Source of the DNA: Agrobacterium fabrum str. C58
GTDB taxonomy: Bacteria > Pseudomonadota > Alphaproteobacteria > Rhizobiales > Rhizobiaceae
Direction of reading: 5' to 3'
Assembly: GCF_000092025.1 (NCBI RefSeq)
Contig: NC_003062.2
Span: 618,001 to 682,000 of the forward strand
Length of the DNA stretch: 64,000 bases
Positions 37,242 through 46,392 of the stretch are shown here, one piece after another. Position 1 is the first letter of the stretch. Each line of letters starts with the position of its first letter. A program made the position numbers and the translations under genes. The notes below the pieces were generated by a model that saw only the letters and a program-made list of their open reading frames with translations, was not told where the DNA came from and did not search any database.

Positions 37242-38602
37242 TCGCCGTCATTCCATGGTTCGGCCCAGTCGGCTTCTTCCAGAACCGGCATCATGGTCCT
37301 GCCTTCCACGAGCGCGAGAAGTTGCTGGGCAATTCCGGTCCATGTGAACAGGCTGCGTGCCTTGTGGGCTCCCATGCGCGAAAGCCGCCCGTAGAGCCGT
37401 TCATGCTTGAACGGCTTCATCATGGTAATGCCGAGATCTTCCTTGTCGAAAGGATCGGCAAACAGCGCATGTCGCCCATAGCTGATGGCGCGGAACAGCC
37501 CGCCATGGATGGTGACGACGGTCGGCGTGCCGCTCGCCATGGCCTCGATGGCGGTCATGCCGAAGGGCTCGTAGCGGCTGGAAAGCACGAAGAGATCGGC
37601 AGCCCGATAGATATCCGGCAAATCCTCGTCCGCGACATAACCAGAGAAAGCCACCTTGTCTTCCAGCCCGAGCGATTTCACCCGCTCCTTCAGCTGGTTG
37701 AGAATGGTGGTTTCCTGCTCGTCCATATTCTCGCCGCCGACGGCCAGATGCAGGCGGGCTTCCGGCTCGCGCTCGGCAAGCACGGAAAAGCCGTCGATCA
37801 GCAGGTCGTAGCCCTTGTTGGTGGCGAGCCGACCGAGTGCCAGCACCACTTTGCCTTCAAAACCGAAACGCTGCCGGATCATCTGACGCGTCGCATCCGA
37901 GACGGGGAAGAAGCGGTTGTCGTCATAACCCGGCGGGATCATGTGGATATGTTTGCGCTTCAGGCCATAATCTTCGATCAGCACGTCCAGCTGCACCGGC
38001 GTGGTGGCGATCACCATGTCGCAGCTGCGATAGATGATCAGCTCGTGCTGGATGCGCTCCTTGAAGTTGAACTCAAGCTCGAACGTATCGGCCTTTTCCG
38101 GATAATCGGTCTCCATCTGGCGCTTCTTCCAGATGCCGAGCGAGTGCGGCGTGTGCAGATGGGGGATTTTCAGTGCTTCGGAGAGCCGCTGCCCGGCCAC
38201 GCCGGCATCCCAGTAGTGGCTGTTGATGAAGGAGTAATTGAGGTCGTTTTTTTTGATGAAGCGTAGCGCGTTCTCGCACCATTCCATCAGGTGCCGGTGC
38301 AGATATTCCTTGGGAATGAAATCGCGCCCGCCGCAGGGAATGCGCACCACACGGACGCGCTCATCGACCTCGTCGAATTCCGGCTGGTCTTCGAAGCGTC
38401 GGGTGTAAAGATCGACGGTATAACCGAGTTGGCCGAGTTTTCGTGCAAGCTCAAGCACATAAACCACCTGCCCCCCGGTATCGGCAGCGCCCAGGGGCGG
38501 GTGTGCGGCGACATAGCCATGCGTCGATATGAGAGCTATCCGCGGATAGCGTTCAGTTTCGCTCGTGGTTGTCATGGGTCCCATCTTGGTAAATTTTTCC
38601 AA
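37238..38602 (-). CDS. mfpsA: mannosylfructose-phosphate synthase
   Basis: GT4-family glycosyltransferase of 454 residues that makes mannosylfructose-6-phosphate from GDP-mannose and fructose-6-phosphate, as characterised for the Agrobacterium protein. It is sucrose-phosphate-synthase-like: N-terminal GT-B loop HPPLGAADTGGQVVYVLELA, ALGRLATNKGYDLLIDGF, and the nucleotide-sugar motif RYEPFGMTAIEAMASGTPTV. ATG at 38602 gives the known length of 454. The GntR regulator gene ends 85 bases upstream on the same strand. The product is an osmoprotectant disaccharide. Confidence 0.94.
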   Translation of the reverse strand: MEKFTKMGPMTTTSETERYPRIALISTHGYVAAHPPLGAADTGGQVVYVLELARKLGQLGYTVDLYTRRFEDQPEFDEVDERVRVVRIPCGGRDFIPKEYLHRHLMEWCENALRFIKKNDLNYSFINSHYWDAGVAGQRLSEALKIPHLHTPHSLGIWKKRQMETDYPEKADTFELEFNFKERIQHELIIYRSCDMVIATTPVQLDVLIEDYGLKRKHIHMIPPGYDDNRFFPVSDATRQMIRQRFGFEGKVVLALGRLATNKGYDLLIDGFSVLAEREPEARLHLAVGGENMDEQETTILNQLKERVKSLGLEDKVAFSGYVADEDLPDIYRAADLFVLSSRYEPFGMTAIEAMASGTPTVVTIHGGLFRAISYGRHALFADPFDKEDLGITMMKPFKHERLYGRLSRMGAHKARSLFTWTGIAQQLLALVEGRTMMPVLEEADWAEPWNDGD

Positions 38603-38687
38603 TTAACCCGGTAAAAAGACCGAAGAGCACAAAAGGTTCCATAAAAACCGGAATAAAATGGATTGCAGATTTCGCCGGAGGGCGTTT

Positions 38688-39461
38688 TCAGCTGCTGCGT
38701 TGCTGCTGTCGCAGGCGGGAAATCCGGTCCCATTCGCGCGCCTGATGCGCTCTCGATGTCGTCTCCATGATGAAGTCGATATGGGCTTCCGCCGCCGCCC
38801 TTGCCGCTGCCGGATCGCCGGTGGCGATGGCGTCATGGATGGCGATGTGCTGCCGCAACACCTCATCATGGGCGCCGGCGATGGTGAAAATGAGGTGACG
38901 ATTATAGAAGATGTCGTCGCTCAGGAGCCGGTAGCAGGATCGTAGCGTATGCATCAGCACGATATTATGCGCCGCCTCGCCGATGGCGTTGTGGAATTCC
39001 ACATCGCCCGAGAGCTCCTCTTCGAAGCGGCCCGCCTCATGCGCTTCGCGCATTCTCTCGACGATGGCCGCAAGGTTGCGCCTGTCCGGTTCCGTTGCCC
39101 GCTGGGCGGCGAGTTCGGCGGTCATGCCTTCAATGTAGCGGCGGTATTCGAGAAAATCCCGCGTCGCCCGGCTGTGGCGGGTGATCAGTGCACTTAATGG
39201 GTCGGAAAACACCGGGCCGACAATATCGGCCACATAGGTGCCGCCGCCATGCCGGCTGGTGAGAAGACCGCGGTTTTCGAGTTCCTTCAGCGCTTCCCGA
39301 AGGATCGGGCGTGATACATCCAGCTTCTGCGCCAGTTCCCGCTCGCCAGGCAACCGGTCGCCATCGCGCAATATGCCGTCGAGGATCAGTTCCTCGAAAC
39401 GTAAGATCACCTCCCGCGATGTGCGGCTGTGTTCGATGCGCGCAAAAAGCGTTTCGTCCAT
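38688..39461 (-). CDS. GntR/FCD-family transcriptional regulator
   Basis: A 257-residue regulator. The N-terminal GntR winged helix includes GDRLPGERELAQKLDVSRPILREALKELENRGLL (positions about 38-71), and the C-terminal FCD all-helical domain has DVEFHNAIGEAAHN and HIAIHDAIATGDP with the Asp/His residues that bind metal. FCD regulators respond to organic acids or sugar acids. It is directly upstream of the mannosylfructose genes and could control them, but this family more often controls organic-acid genes such as glycolate or lactate oxidation, and glcDEF lies 3 kb away. Confidence 0.9.
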   Translation of the reverse strand: MDETLFARIEHSRTSREVILRFEELILDGILRDGDRLPGERELAQKLDVSRPILREALKELENRGLLTSRHGGGTYVADIVGPVFSDPLSALITRHSRATRDFLEYRRYIEGMTAELAAQRATEPDRRNLAAIVERMREAHEAGRFEEELSGDVEFHNAIGEAAHNIVLMHTLRSCYRLLSDDIFYNRHLIFTIAGAHDEVLRQHIAIHDAIATGDPAAARAAAEAHIDFIMETTSRAHQAREWDRISRLRQQQRSS

Positions 39462-39752
39462 CGCAGAACTCTCCGGCGAAATGCCGCCCCGTATGTGATG
39501 AGCGGCAAATTATCAGCGAAGCATCGTACTGGTCAATTATTCTATCCAGTTCCCCCTCGCTTGGTGCCGTGCCTGCGGCAACGCGGCATCTGCCTTTTCG
39601 AATTGGCTTTTGTTAAAGCAGAGTCGGACAGGGTGATGATGGTGGATTTTTCTGCCAGGTGGATCAAAACAATTACATCGGCTTCGATTGCGATGTTTTC
39701 ATTGCAATCGATGTTTTAGAAATCCGGCGACAATAGCGGGGACGGTATCGCA

Positions 39753-41027
39753 ATGGCCAAGGGTAGATTTGCATTCGCGAGCGCGCCGGAGAGATCGCTG
39801 GCTCTGGGCGAGGTTCATGCGCGGCCGACCGTGCTGCTTGCCCCGTCGCGCATCATCGTCCAGCTTGCCTTCATGATGGATGGCGGCTCGGCCGTGCACC
39901 ATTCGGTCATTGCGGAAATGTCGCGCAGCCGCGGTGTCGCGCCGCCGGAACGTGATGCCCGCCACCACGCCATGCCCTGGGGGCAGGGGACGCTGCGCTG
40001 GGAGCGGCACACGGAATTCTCGACCTGGTTCTGGGACGGCCCCGCGCCGGAAAAGTTTGGCGGCGAGATTGCCGGCGACCCTTTCGGCGACAGCTTTTCG
40101 CCGCCGGGCTCGCTGATCTCGGGGGTACGGCTGGAAATCCGCCCGGAAAACGGTGTCACCTCCCAGGCGCAGGCGATGTTCGAGCCGACCAGCCTCTGTC
40201 ATAGCGATGTGCGCGATGGGCAGGCGGCGATCCTCACCGATTTCCGTCAGGATCGCGATGGGCTGACGCAGATATTGGTGATCGACCGGGGCTTGAGTGA
40301 TTACAGCCGCGGCGCGCTGGTGCAGCGGCTGCTCGATATCGAGACCTATCGCACGCTCGCCATGCTCGGCCTGCCGATGGCGCAGACGCTGTCGCCGGAA
40401 ATTCGCCGCATCGAAGATGGCCTCACCGGCATCACCCAGCGAATGAAGAGCGACGCGCGCGACGAGGCGGATGCGCTGCTGGCCGAAATGACCCGGCTCG
40501 CCGCCGAGCTGGAGGCCAATGCCGCGCTCAGCCTTTATCGTTTCGGCGCGAGCCGCGCTTATGACGGCATCGTGCGCGAACGCATCCGGGCGCTCGCGGA
40601 AACGCCCGTTCAGGGCCATGAGACCATGGGCAGCTTTCTGGAACGGCGCATGGCGCCGGCCATGCGCACCTGCCAGTCGGTGGAGGAGCGGCAGGCCAAC
40701 CTGTCGCGCAAGCTCTATCGCGCCACTGCGCTCGTCAGAAGCTGGATCGACGTGGAACTGGAGCGGCAGAATACCGTGCTGCTCAACACCATGAACAAGC
40801 GCGCCGCCATGCAGCTTCGCCTGCAACAGACGGTGGAAGGCCTGTCAGTCGCGGCGATCTCCTATTATGTCGTCGGGCTCATCGGTTATCTCACCAAGGC
40901 GATCAGCCATGACGTGCTGCCGGTCGATCCGGCCGTCGTCACCGGCATTTCCGTTCCCTTCGCGGTGCTTGGTGTCTGGTGGGTCGTGCGCCGCATCCGC
41001 CGCTCCCATGCGGAAGGTGGACATTGA
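39753..41027 (+). CDS. DUF3422 family membrane-anchored protein
   Basis: A 424-residue DUF3422 protein. The N-terminal domain includes LALGEVHARPTVLLAPSRIIVQLAFM and FSTWFWDGPAPEKFGGE; the middle is helical with DRGLSDYSRGALVQRLLDIETYRTLAMLGLP; two membrane helices lie at the C-terminus (about 365-415, AISYYVVGLIGYLTKAI and VTGISVPFAVLGVWWVVRRI) followed by a short basic tail. Family function is unknown; the topology suggests a large cytosolic head on a C-terminal membrane anchor. ATG at 39753. Confidence 0.88.
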   Translation: MAKGRFAFASAPERSLALGEVHARPTVLLAPSRIIVQLAFMMDGGSAVHHSVIAEMSRSRGVAPPERDARHHAMPWGQGTLRWERHTEFSTWFWDGPAPEKFGGEIAGDPFGDSFSPPGSLISGVRLEIRPENGVTSQAQAMFEPTSLCHSDVRDGQAAILTDFRQDRDGLTQILVIDRGLSDYSRGALVQRLLDIETYRTLAMLGLPMAQTLSPEIRRIEDGLTGITQRMKSDARDEADALLAEMTRLAAELEANAALSLYRFGASRAYDGIVRERIRALAETPVQGHETMGSFLERRMAPAMRTCQSVEERQANLSRKLYRATALVRSWIDVELERQNTVLLNTMNKRAAMQLRLQQTVEGLSVAAISYYVVGLIGYLTKAISHDVLPVDPAVVTGISVPFAVLGVWWVVRRIRRSHAEGGH

Positions 41028-41041
41028 ACGACGCCCTACCT

Positions 41042-41160
41042 CCCTCATTCCTGTGCTTGTCACAGGAAACCAGTCGACGCGCGTCTGCGCAGAGGGAAGA
41101 CTCTTTTCAGCCCAAGGACTTGGGCTGGCTGGATCCCTGTGACGAGCACAGGGATGAGGG
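41042..41160. repeat. inverted-repeat element (second type)
   Basis: Two 32-bp arms in opposite orientation (41042-41073 and 41129-41160) with four mismatches; an arm contains CCCTCAT and CCTGTGCT followed by GTCACAGG. Inside is a second perfect palindrome, CAGCCCAAG / CTTGGGCTG (41108-41127). It fills the space between the convergent DUF3422 and LysR genes. It is unlike the element at 15933 and 43672. Confidence 0.85.
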
Positions 41161-41192
41161 AAGATTGGTGGTGACGGCGCGACTTAACCGCC

Positions 41193-42092
41193 TTAGCCCT
41201 GTTCCCAGTAGGGCGACGGCCCATAAAGCCCGGCGAGATAATCGATGAACAACCGCACCTTGGCAGGCAGGAACTGCCGGCTCGGATAGACCGCAGACAG
41301 CGTCACGTTGCGCGACCCCTCATAACCGGGCAGCACCTGTACCAGTTTCCCGCTGCGCAATTCATGGCCGATATCCCATGTCGAACGCAGCGCGATACCA
41401 AGCCCTGATATCACCGCCTCGCGGATCACCTCGCTCGAATTGGTGACCAGCATGCCCTCCGGGCGAATGCTGAGCGCGCCGCCCGGTCCCTCCAGTCGCC
41501 AGATGTCATTATTGTGCGCCGGCAGGCAGCGGTGTTTCTTCAGATCCTCGATTGTCGCGGGCATACCGTGCGCGACAACATAATCAGCCGAGGCGCAGAG
41601 CACACGCCGCACCGGCGCCAGCCTGCGGGCGACGAGGCTTGAGGAATTGAGATCGGCAATGCGGATCGCCAGATCGTAACCGCCTTCGATAATATCGATG
41701 AACTCGTCGCTGAGCACCAGATTGACCGAGAGGTCAGGATGCCGCTCCATGAAACCCTTCAGATGTGGCGCGATATGCATGCGCCCGAAGGAGGTGGGGG
41801 CGGAAACCTTCAGCGTGCCGTTGACGGTGTTGGCCCGGCCGGACACAAAGTCCTCGGCTTCTTCAAGCCCCGCCAGCACGGCCAGCACCCGCTCGTAAAA
41901 TCCCTGCCCGGCTTCGGTCAAAGAGATTTGCCGCGTTGTGCGCTGGAAAAGCCGTGCGCCGAGCTTTTCTTCCAGCCGCTTGATGCGTTTGGAAATCACG
42001 GCGGGCGAATAGCCAAGCTCCTTGGCGGCCAGCGACATGCTGCCGGAGGCGGCAACGCTTGCGAAGACTTCCAGATCACCCAGATTTGCCAT
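41193..42092 (-). CDS. LysR-family transcriptional regulator (likely for glc genes)
   Basis: A 299-residue LysR regulator of the CrgA/AaeR type. The N-terminal winged helix reads DLEVFASVAASGSMSLAAKELGYSPAVISKRIKRLEEKLG (split here), followed by LFQRTTRQISLTEAG; the effector domain starts near LKVSAPTSFGRMHIAPHL. It is divergent from glcDEF with about 110 bases between, containing a perfect palindrome at 42108-42122. Control of glycolate oxidase is the simplest inference. Confidence 0.9.
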   Translation of the reverse strand: MANLGDLEVFASVAASGSMSLAAKELGYSPAVISKRIKRLEEKLGARLFQRTTRQISLTEAGQGFYERVLAVLAGLEEAEDFVSGRANTVNGTLKVSAPTSFGRMHIAPHLKGFMERHPDLSVNLVLSDEFIDIIEGGYDLAIRIADLNSSSLVARRLAPVRRVLCASADYVVAHGMPATIEDLKKHRCLPAHNNDIWRLEGPGGALSIRPEGMLVTNSSEVIREAVISGLGIALRSTWDIGHELRSGKLVQVLPGYEGSRNVTLSAVYPSRQFLPAKVRLFIDYLAGLYGPSPYWEQG

Positions 42093-42107
42093 AGTTGCCT
42101 CCGATTA

Positions 42108-42122
42108 TTTCCAGAATGGAAA
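42108..42122. promoter_or_regulatory. LysR-type operator in the lysR-glcD gap
   Basis: Perfect palindrome TTTCCA-gaa-TGGAAA, fitting the LysR T-N11-A rule, 15 bases in front of the LysR start and about 80 bases in front of glcD. Confidence 0.65.
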
Positions 42123-42203
42123 AAATCCATAACATTTGATTGCGCCGTTTCAAAGTGGTAAAGAAAGAATACCAGTTGGAGGAACGTGCATGGAGGAGGG
42201 GCG

Positions 42204-43637
42204 GTGACTCAGCCGATCAAGTTTCTGGAGCCGCGCGCCAAGGTCGTCGCGAGCCGCGACCGCATCATCGCCGACCTTAAGGATATCCTGCCGGAGGACT
42301 GTCTTGTGCACGAGCCGCGCGAGCTCGTGCCTTTCGAAACCGATGCCTTCGTCTCCTATCGCCGCCTGCCGCTGGCCGTAGCACTGCCGAAAACGACGGA
42401 AGAAGTGGCGGCAGTGATGAGATATTGCCACCGTTACGGCATTCCCGTCGTGCCGCGCGGCGCCGGCACCTCGCTGTCCGGTGGCGCTATTCCGCAAGAG
42501 GATGCTGTCGTGATCGGCCTCTCGAAGATGAGCGCGATCCTCGATCTTGATTTTTACAATCGCACGGCGCGGGTGCAGGCGGGTGTCACCAATCTTTCCA
42601 TTTCCGATGCGGCCGGGGCTGAGGGTTTTTTTTATGCGCCCGATCCCAGCTCGCAGCTCGCCTGCACCATTGGCGGCAATATCGGCATGAATTCCGGTGG
42701 TGCGCATTGTCTGAAATATGGTGTCACCACCAATAATCTGCTTGGCGTGAAAATGGTGCTGGTGGATGGCACGGTGCTGGAACTGGGCGGCAATCACCTC
42801 GATGCCGCAGGCTACGATCTTCTCGCTCTCGTCTGCGGTTCGGAAGGCCAGCTCGGCATCGTCACGGAAGCGACGGTGCGGCTGATCGCCAGGCCGGAAG
42901 GGGCGCGGCCCGTGCTGTTCGGTTTCGAGACCTCTGAAGAAGCGGGCTCCTGCGTAGCCGATATCATCGGCGCCGGCATCATCCCTGTTGCAATCGAATT
43001 CATGGACAAACCGGCCATCGAGATTTGCGAGGCCTTCGCCAAGGCGGGCTATCCACTTGACGTCGGTGCGCTTCTGATCATCGAGGTCGAAGGCTCCGAG
43101 GCGGAAATGGACGCCATGCTGGCCGATATCGTCACCATTGCCAGAAAACACGGTGTGAAGACGGTGAAAGAATGTCAGTCGGCTATGGAGGCTGCGGCCA
43201 TCTGGAAGGGCCGCAAATCCGCCTTCGGCGCAACCGGCCGTATCGCGGATTACATCTGCATGGATGGCACGGTGCCGCTTTCCCAGCTTTCCTATGTGCT
43301 GAAAAAGACCAGCGAAATTACCGACCGTCTCGGCCTGCGCGTTGCCAATGTCTTCCATGCCGGCGATGGCAACATGCACCCGCTCATCCTGTTCAACGCC
43401 AATGACCCTGACGATGCGGCCCGCGCGGAAGAGGCTGGCAATGAAATATTGAAGCTCTGCGTCGATGCCGGCGGCTGTCTCACCGGTGAACACGGTGTAG
43501 GCATCGAAAAACGCGACCTGATGCGCCACCAATATGGCGAGGCCGATCTTGCCCAGCAGATGGCGGTGCGGGCGGCCTTTGACGAGGGCTGGCTGATGAA
43601 CCCTTCCAAGGTGTTTCCGCTGGAGGGGAGAGGGTGA
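42204..43637 (+). CDS. glcD: glycolate oxidase subunit GlcD
   Basis: FAD-dependent subunit of glycolate oxidase, which oxidises glycolate to glyoxylate at the inner membrane. The 477 residues show the FAD-linked oxidase N-domain (VVPRGAGTSLSGGAIP, GGNIGMNSGGAHCLKYGVT) and C-domain (VFHAGDGNMHPLILFN, GGCLTGEHGVGIEKRD). The GTG at 42204 has GGAGG seven bases upstream, preferred to the frame opening at 42186. It leads glcE and glcF; an inverted-repeat element lies between glcD and glcE. Confidence 0.94.
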   Translation: MTQPIKFLEPRAKVVASRDRIIADLKDILPEDCLVHEPRELVPFETDAFVSYRRLPLAVALPKTTEEVAAVMRYCHRYGIPVVPRGAGTSLSGGAIPQEDAVVIGLSKMSAILDLDFYNRTARVQAGVTNLSISDAAGAEGFFYAPDPSSQLACTIGGNIGMNSGGAHCLKYGVTTNNLLGVKMVLVDGTVLELGGNHLDAAGYDLLALVCGSEGQLGIVTEATVRLIARPEGARPVLFGFETSEEAGSCVADIIGAGIIPVAIEFMDKPAIEICEAFAKAGYPLDVGALLIIEVEGSEAEMDAMLADIVTIARKHGVKTVKECQSAMEAAAIWKGRKSAFGATGRIADYICMDGTVPLSQLSYVLKKTSEITDRLGLRVANVFHAGDGNMHPLILFNANDPDDAARAEEAGNEILKLCVDAGGCLTGEHGVGIEKRDLMRHQYGEADLAQQMAVRAAFDEGWLMNPSKVFPLEGRG

Positions 43638-43671
43638 TGGGAGTGGGATTTGTGACGCTTGCGGGTGTGGC

Positions 43672-43830
43672 TTACCCCCCTCTGCCCTGCCGGGCATCTC
43701 CCCCACAAGGAGGGAGATCGGCAAGATGCGCTCGCGTCGCTCTATCTCGACCGCAGAGAAACGCGCGGCGTCGCCGCGAGTCGATCTCCCCACCTGTGGG
43801 GGAGATGCCCGGCAGGGCAGAGGGGGGTAT
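43672..43830. repeat. inverted-repeat element, copy 2 (inside the glc cluster)
   Basis: Arms at 43672-43721 and 43781-43830 match the arms of the element at 15933-16089 (CCCCCTCTGCC, GGGCATCTCCCCCACAAGG), in the same overall layout; the 59-base core is unrelated in detail. The element sits between glcD and glcE and ends 43 bases before the glcE start. Confidence 0.88.
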
Positions 43831-43872
43831 CGCTTGCGCAAACCTCGCTATCTCTTGCTCGGAGCGCACCCC

Positions 43873-45075
43873 ATGCTGACCCCCTACGCAGAAATCCAGG
43901 TCGCCGACATCATCCGCGACCACGCGACCCGAAAAACCCCGCTGAAAATCATCGGCGGCAACACCCGCTCCGGTTTCGGCAATGCGGTGGCCGCAGCTGA
44001 AGCGCTCTCCTCCCGCGCAATGGCTGGCATCGTCGCCTACAACGCGGCCGAAATGGTCATGACCGTCAGGGCCGGCACACCGCTCGCCGCTGTCGAGGCG
44101 GCGCTGGCGGAAAACCGGCAGATGATGGCGTTCGAGCCGATGGACCACCGTCCGATCATGGCAACCGAAGGCGAGCCGACCATCGGCGGTGTCTTTGCCG
44201 CGAATGTTTCCGGTCCGCGCCGCTACGTGGCCGGTGCGGCGCGTGACAGCCTGCTCGGTATCCGTTTCGTCAATGGCAGCGGCGAGATCATCAAGGCCGG
44301 CGGCCGGGTGATGAAGAATGTCACCGGTCTCGACCTTTCGAAGTTCCTCGCTGGTTCCTTCGGCACGCTCGGTTTCCTCACCGAAGTGACCTTCCGCGTA
44401 TTGCCGAAACCGCCGGCGGAAAAAACCGTCGTCGTATCCGGGCTGGATGACGAGGCGGCGACACGCATCATGGCGGCGGCGATGGCGATGAGCGTCGAGG
44501 TCTCTGGCGCGGCGCACCTGCCGGAAAGCGTGCGTTCCCACTTCATCGATGGCGCCCTGCCGGAAGGCCCGGCAACCATTCTGCGGCTGGAAGGGCTCGC
44601 CGCCTCGGTGGAAGCGCGCGCGGCCAAACTTCTGTCGGTCATGGATCGGGTCGGTCCATGGACTTTGCTGGAGGGCGAGGACAGCAGGCTTTTGTGGCGG
44701 CAGGTGCGTGACGTCGCACCCTATGCCGGGCAGGGTGCCAAACCGCTCTGGAAAGTCTCGGTCGCACCCGCCGCCGGCCACCGGCTGGTCGCGGCGCTGC
44801 GCATGGAAGCGGGCATCGACGCCTTTTACGACTGGCAGGGCGGCCTCGTCTGGATGCAGATGGAAGCGGACCCCGAGGCGGATTTGCTGCGCGGTGCTAT
44901 CCGGGCGCTGGGCGGTGGCCATGCAACCTTGTTGAGGGCGAGCGACGCCGTGCGCGCCTCGGTCGCCGCTTTCGAACCGCGGCCTGCGGCAGAAGCGCTG
45001 CTTTCGGCGCGTATCAGGGAGAAGCTCGATCCGGCGGGCATCTTCAACCCCGGCAAGATGGCTGTAACGGTATAA
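43873..45075 (+). CDS. glcE: glycolate oxidase subunit GlcE
   Basis: Second FAD-binding subunit of glycolate oxidase, 400 residues. The FAD-type N-domain shows IIGGNTRSGFGNAVAAAE, MAFEPMDHRPIMA, GEPTIGGVFAANVSGPRRY and VTGLDLSKFLAGSFGTLGFL. The C-terminus ends PAGIFNPGKMAVTV, a typical GlcE/GlcD ending. ATG at 43873 is chosen; the frame extends upstream only through the repeat element. It is followed 15 bases later by glcF. Confidence 0.93.
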   Translation: MLTPYAEIQVADIIRDHATRKTPLKIIGGNTRSGFGNAVAAAEALSSRAMAGIVAYNAAEMVMTVRAGTPLAAVEAALAENRQMMAFEPMDHRPIMATEGEPTIGGVFAANVSGPRRYVAGAARDSLLGIRFVNGSGEIIKAGGRVMKNVTGLDLSKFLAGSFGTLGFLTEVTFRVLPKPPAEKTVVVSGLDDEAATRIMAAAMAMSVEVSGAAHLPESVRSHFIDGALPEGPATILRLEGLAASVEARAAKLLSVMDRVGPWTLLEGEDSRLLWRQVRDVAPYAGQGAKPLWKVSVAPAAGHRLVAALRMEAGIDAFYDWQGGLVWMQMEADPEADLLRGAIRALGGGHATLLRASDAVRASVAAFEPRPAAEALLSARIREKLDPAGIFNPGKMAVTV

Positions 45076-45090
45076 GGGGCGGTCTGAACC

Positions 45091-46392
45091 ATGCAAACAT
45101 CCTTCACATCAGAACAGCTGGCCGATCCGCATGTGGCGGAATCCGAAAAAATCCTGCGCAAATGTGTGCATTGCGGTTTCTGCACTGCCACCTGTCCCAC
45201 CTATGTCACGCTTGGCAATGAGCTGGACAGCCCGCGCGGCCGCATCTACCTCATCAAGGACATGCTGGAAAACAGCCGCCCGGCCGACCGCGAAGTGGTC
45301 ACCCATATCGACCGCTGTCTCTCCTGCCTTGCCTGCACCACTACCTGTCCCTCCGGCGTGGATTATATGCATCTGGTGGATCACGCGCGCGCCCACATCG
45401 AACAGACATACAAGCGCCCCTCCATGGACCGGCTGATCCGCAATCTTCTGGTTGCCGTCCTGCCGCATCCCGGCCGCTTCCGGCTGGCTCTGCATCTGGC
45501 AAGGCTGGCGCGGCCCTTCTCGGGTCTGCTTGCCAAGTCTCCGGCGCTGAAGCCGCTGCAATCCATGCTCGCTCTTGCCCCCGCTGCGGTGCCGCCGGCC
45601 TCCGCATCCGCCCGTCCGGGCGCACGCCCAGCGGAAGGCGAAAAGCGCGGGCGCGTTGCCCTCCTCACCGGCTGCGCCCAGCCGGTGCTCGACCCTGGAA
45701 TCAACGAGGCGACGCTGCGTCTGCTCGCCCGGCTCGGCATCGAGGTCGTGGTGCCAAGAGGCGAGGGCTGCTGCGGTTCGCTGGTGCATCACATGGGCCG
45801 TGAGGAAGAGGCACTCGCCTCCGCCCGGCGGAATGTCGATGTCTGGATGCGGGAGATGGAAGAGGGCGGTCTCGACGCCATCATCATCACCGCGTCCGGC
45901 TGCGGCACCACCATCAAGGATTATGGCCATATGCTGCGGCTCGATCCAGCCTATGCCGAAAAAGCCGCGCGTGTCTCGGCGCTTGCGAAGGACATCACCG
46001 AATATCTCGCCAGCCTCGATCTGCCGCAAAGGCAGAGCCAAGGGCTGACGGTCGCCTATCATTCCGCCTGCTCCATGCAGCATGGCCAGAAGATTACGCT
46101 GGCGCCGAAACAGCTCTTGAAAGCGGCAGGTTTCACGGTGCGTGATCCGGCGGAAGGGCATCTGTGCTGCGGCTCGGCTGGAACCTACAACATCCTGCAG
46201 CCGGAAATTTCGAGCAAGCTCAAGGCGCGCAAGGTGAAAAATATCGAAGCCACAAGGGCGGATGTCATTGCGACAGGCAATATCGGCTGCATCACGCAGA
46301 TCGGAACCGGTACGGATATGCCGATCCTGCACACGGTGGAACTGCTGGACTGGGCTTATGGCGGGCCGAAGCCGGCGAGGCTTTTGGTTTAA
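45091..46392 (+). CDS. glcF: glycolate oxidase iron-sulfur subunit GlcF
   Basis: Iron-sulfur electron-transfer subunit of glycolate oxidase, 433 residues. Two [4Fe-4S] motifs are at CVHCGFCTATCPTY and CLSCLACTTTCPSGVDY; two cysteine-rich CCG domains follow (EGCCGSLVHHMG and HLCCGSAGTYN). A Pro/Ala-rich linker lies near residue 170. Electrons from GlcD/GlcE pass through it to the quinone pool. The gene overlaps the convergent outer-membrane gene by four bases. Confidence 0.94.
   Translation: MQTSFTSEQLADPHVAESEKILRKCVHCGFCTATCPTYVTLGNELDSPRGRIYLIKDMLENSRPADREVVTHIDRCLSCLACTTTCPSGVDYMHLVDHARAHIEQTYKRPSMDRLIRNLLVAVLPHPGRFRLALHLARLARPFSGLLAKSPALKPLQSMLALAPAAVPPASASARPGARPAEGEKRGRVALLTGCAQPVLDPGINEATLRLLARLGIEVVVPRGEGCCGSLVHHMGREEEALASARRNVDVWMREMEEGGLDAIIITASGCGTTIKDYGHMLRLDPAYAEKAARVSALAKDITEYLASLDLPQRQSQGLTVAYHSACSMQHGQKITLAPKQLLKAAGFTVRDPAEGHLCCGSAGTYNILQPEISSKLKARKVKNIEATRADVIATGNIGCITQIGTGTDMPILHTVELLDWAYGGPKPARLLV

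Noticed and set aside
42150..43841. 563-codon minus-strand frame opposite glcD running into the repeat
   Set aside because: Shadow; begins inside a palindromic repeat.
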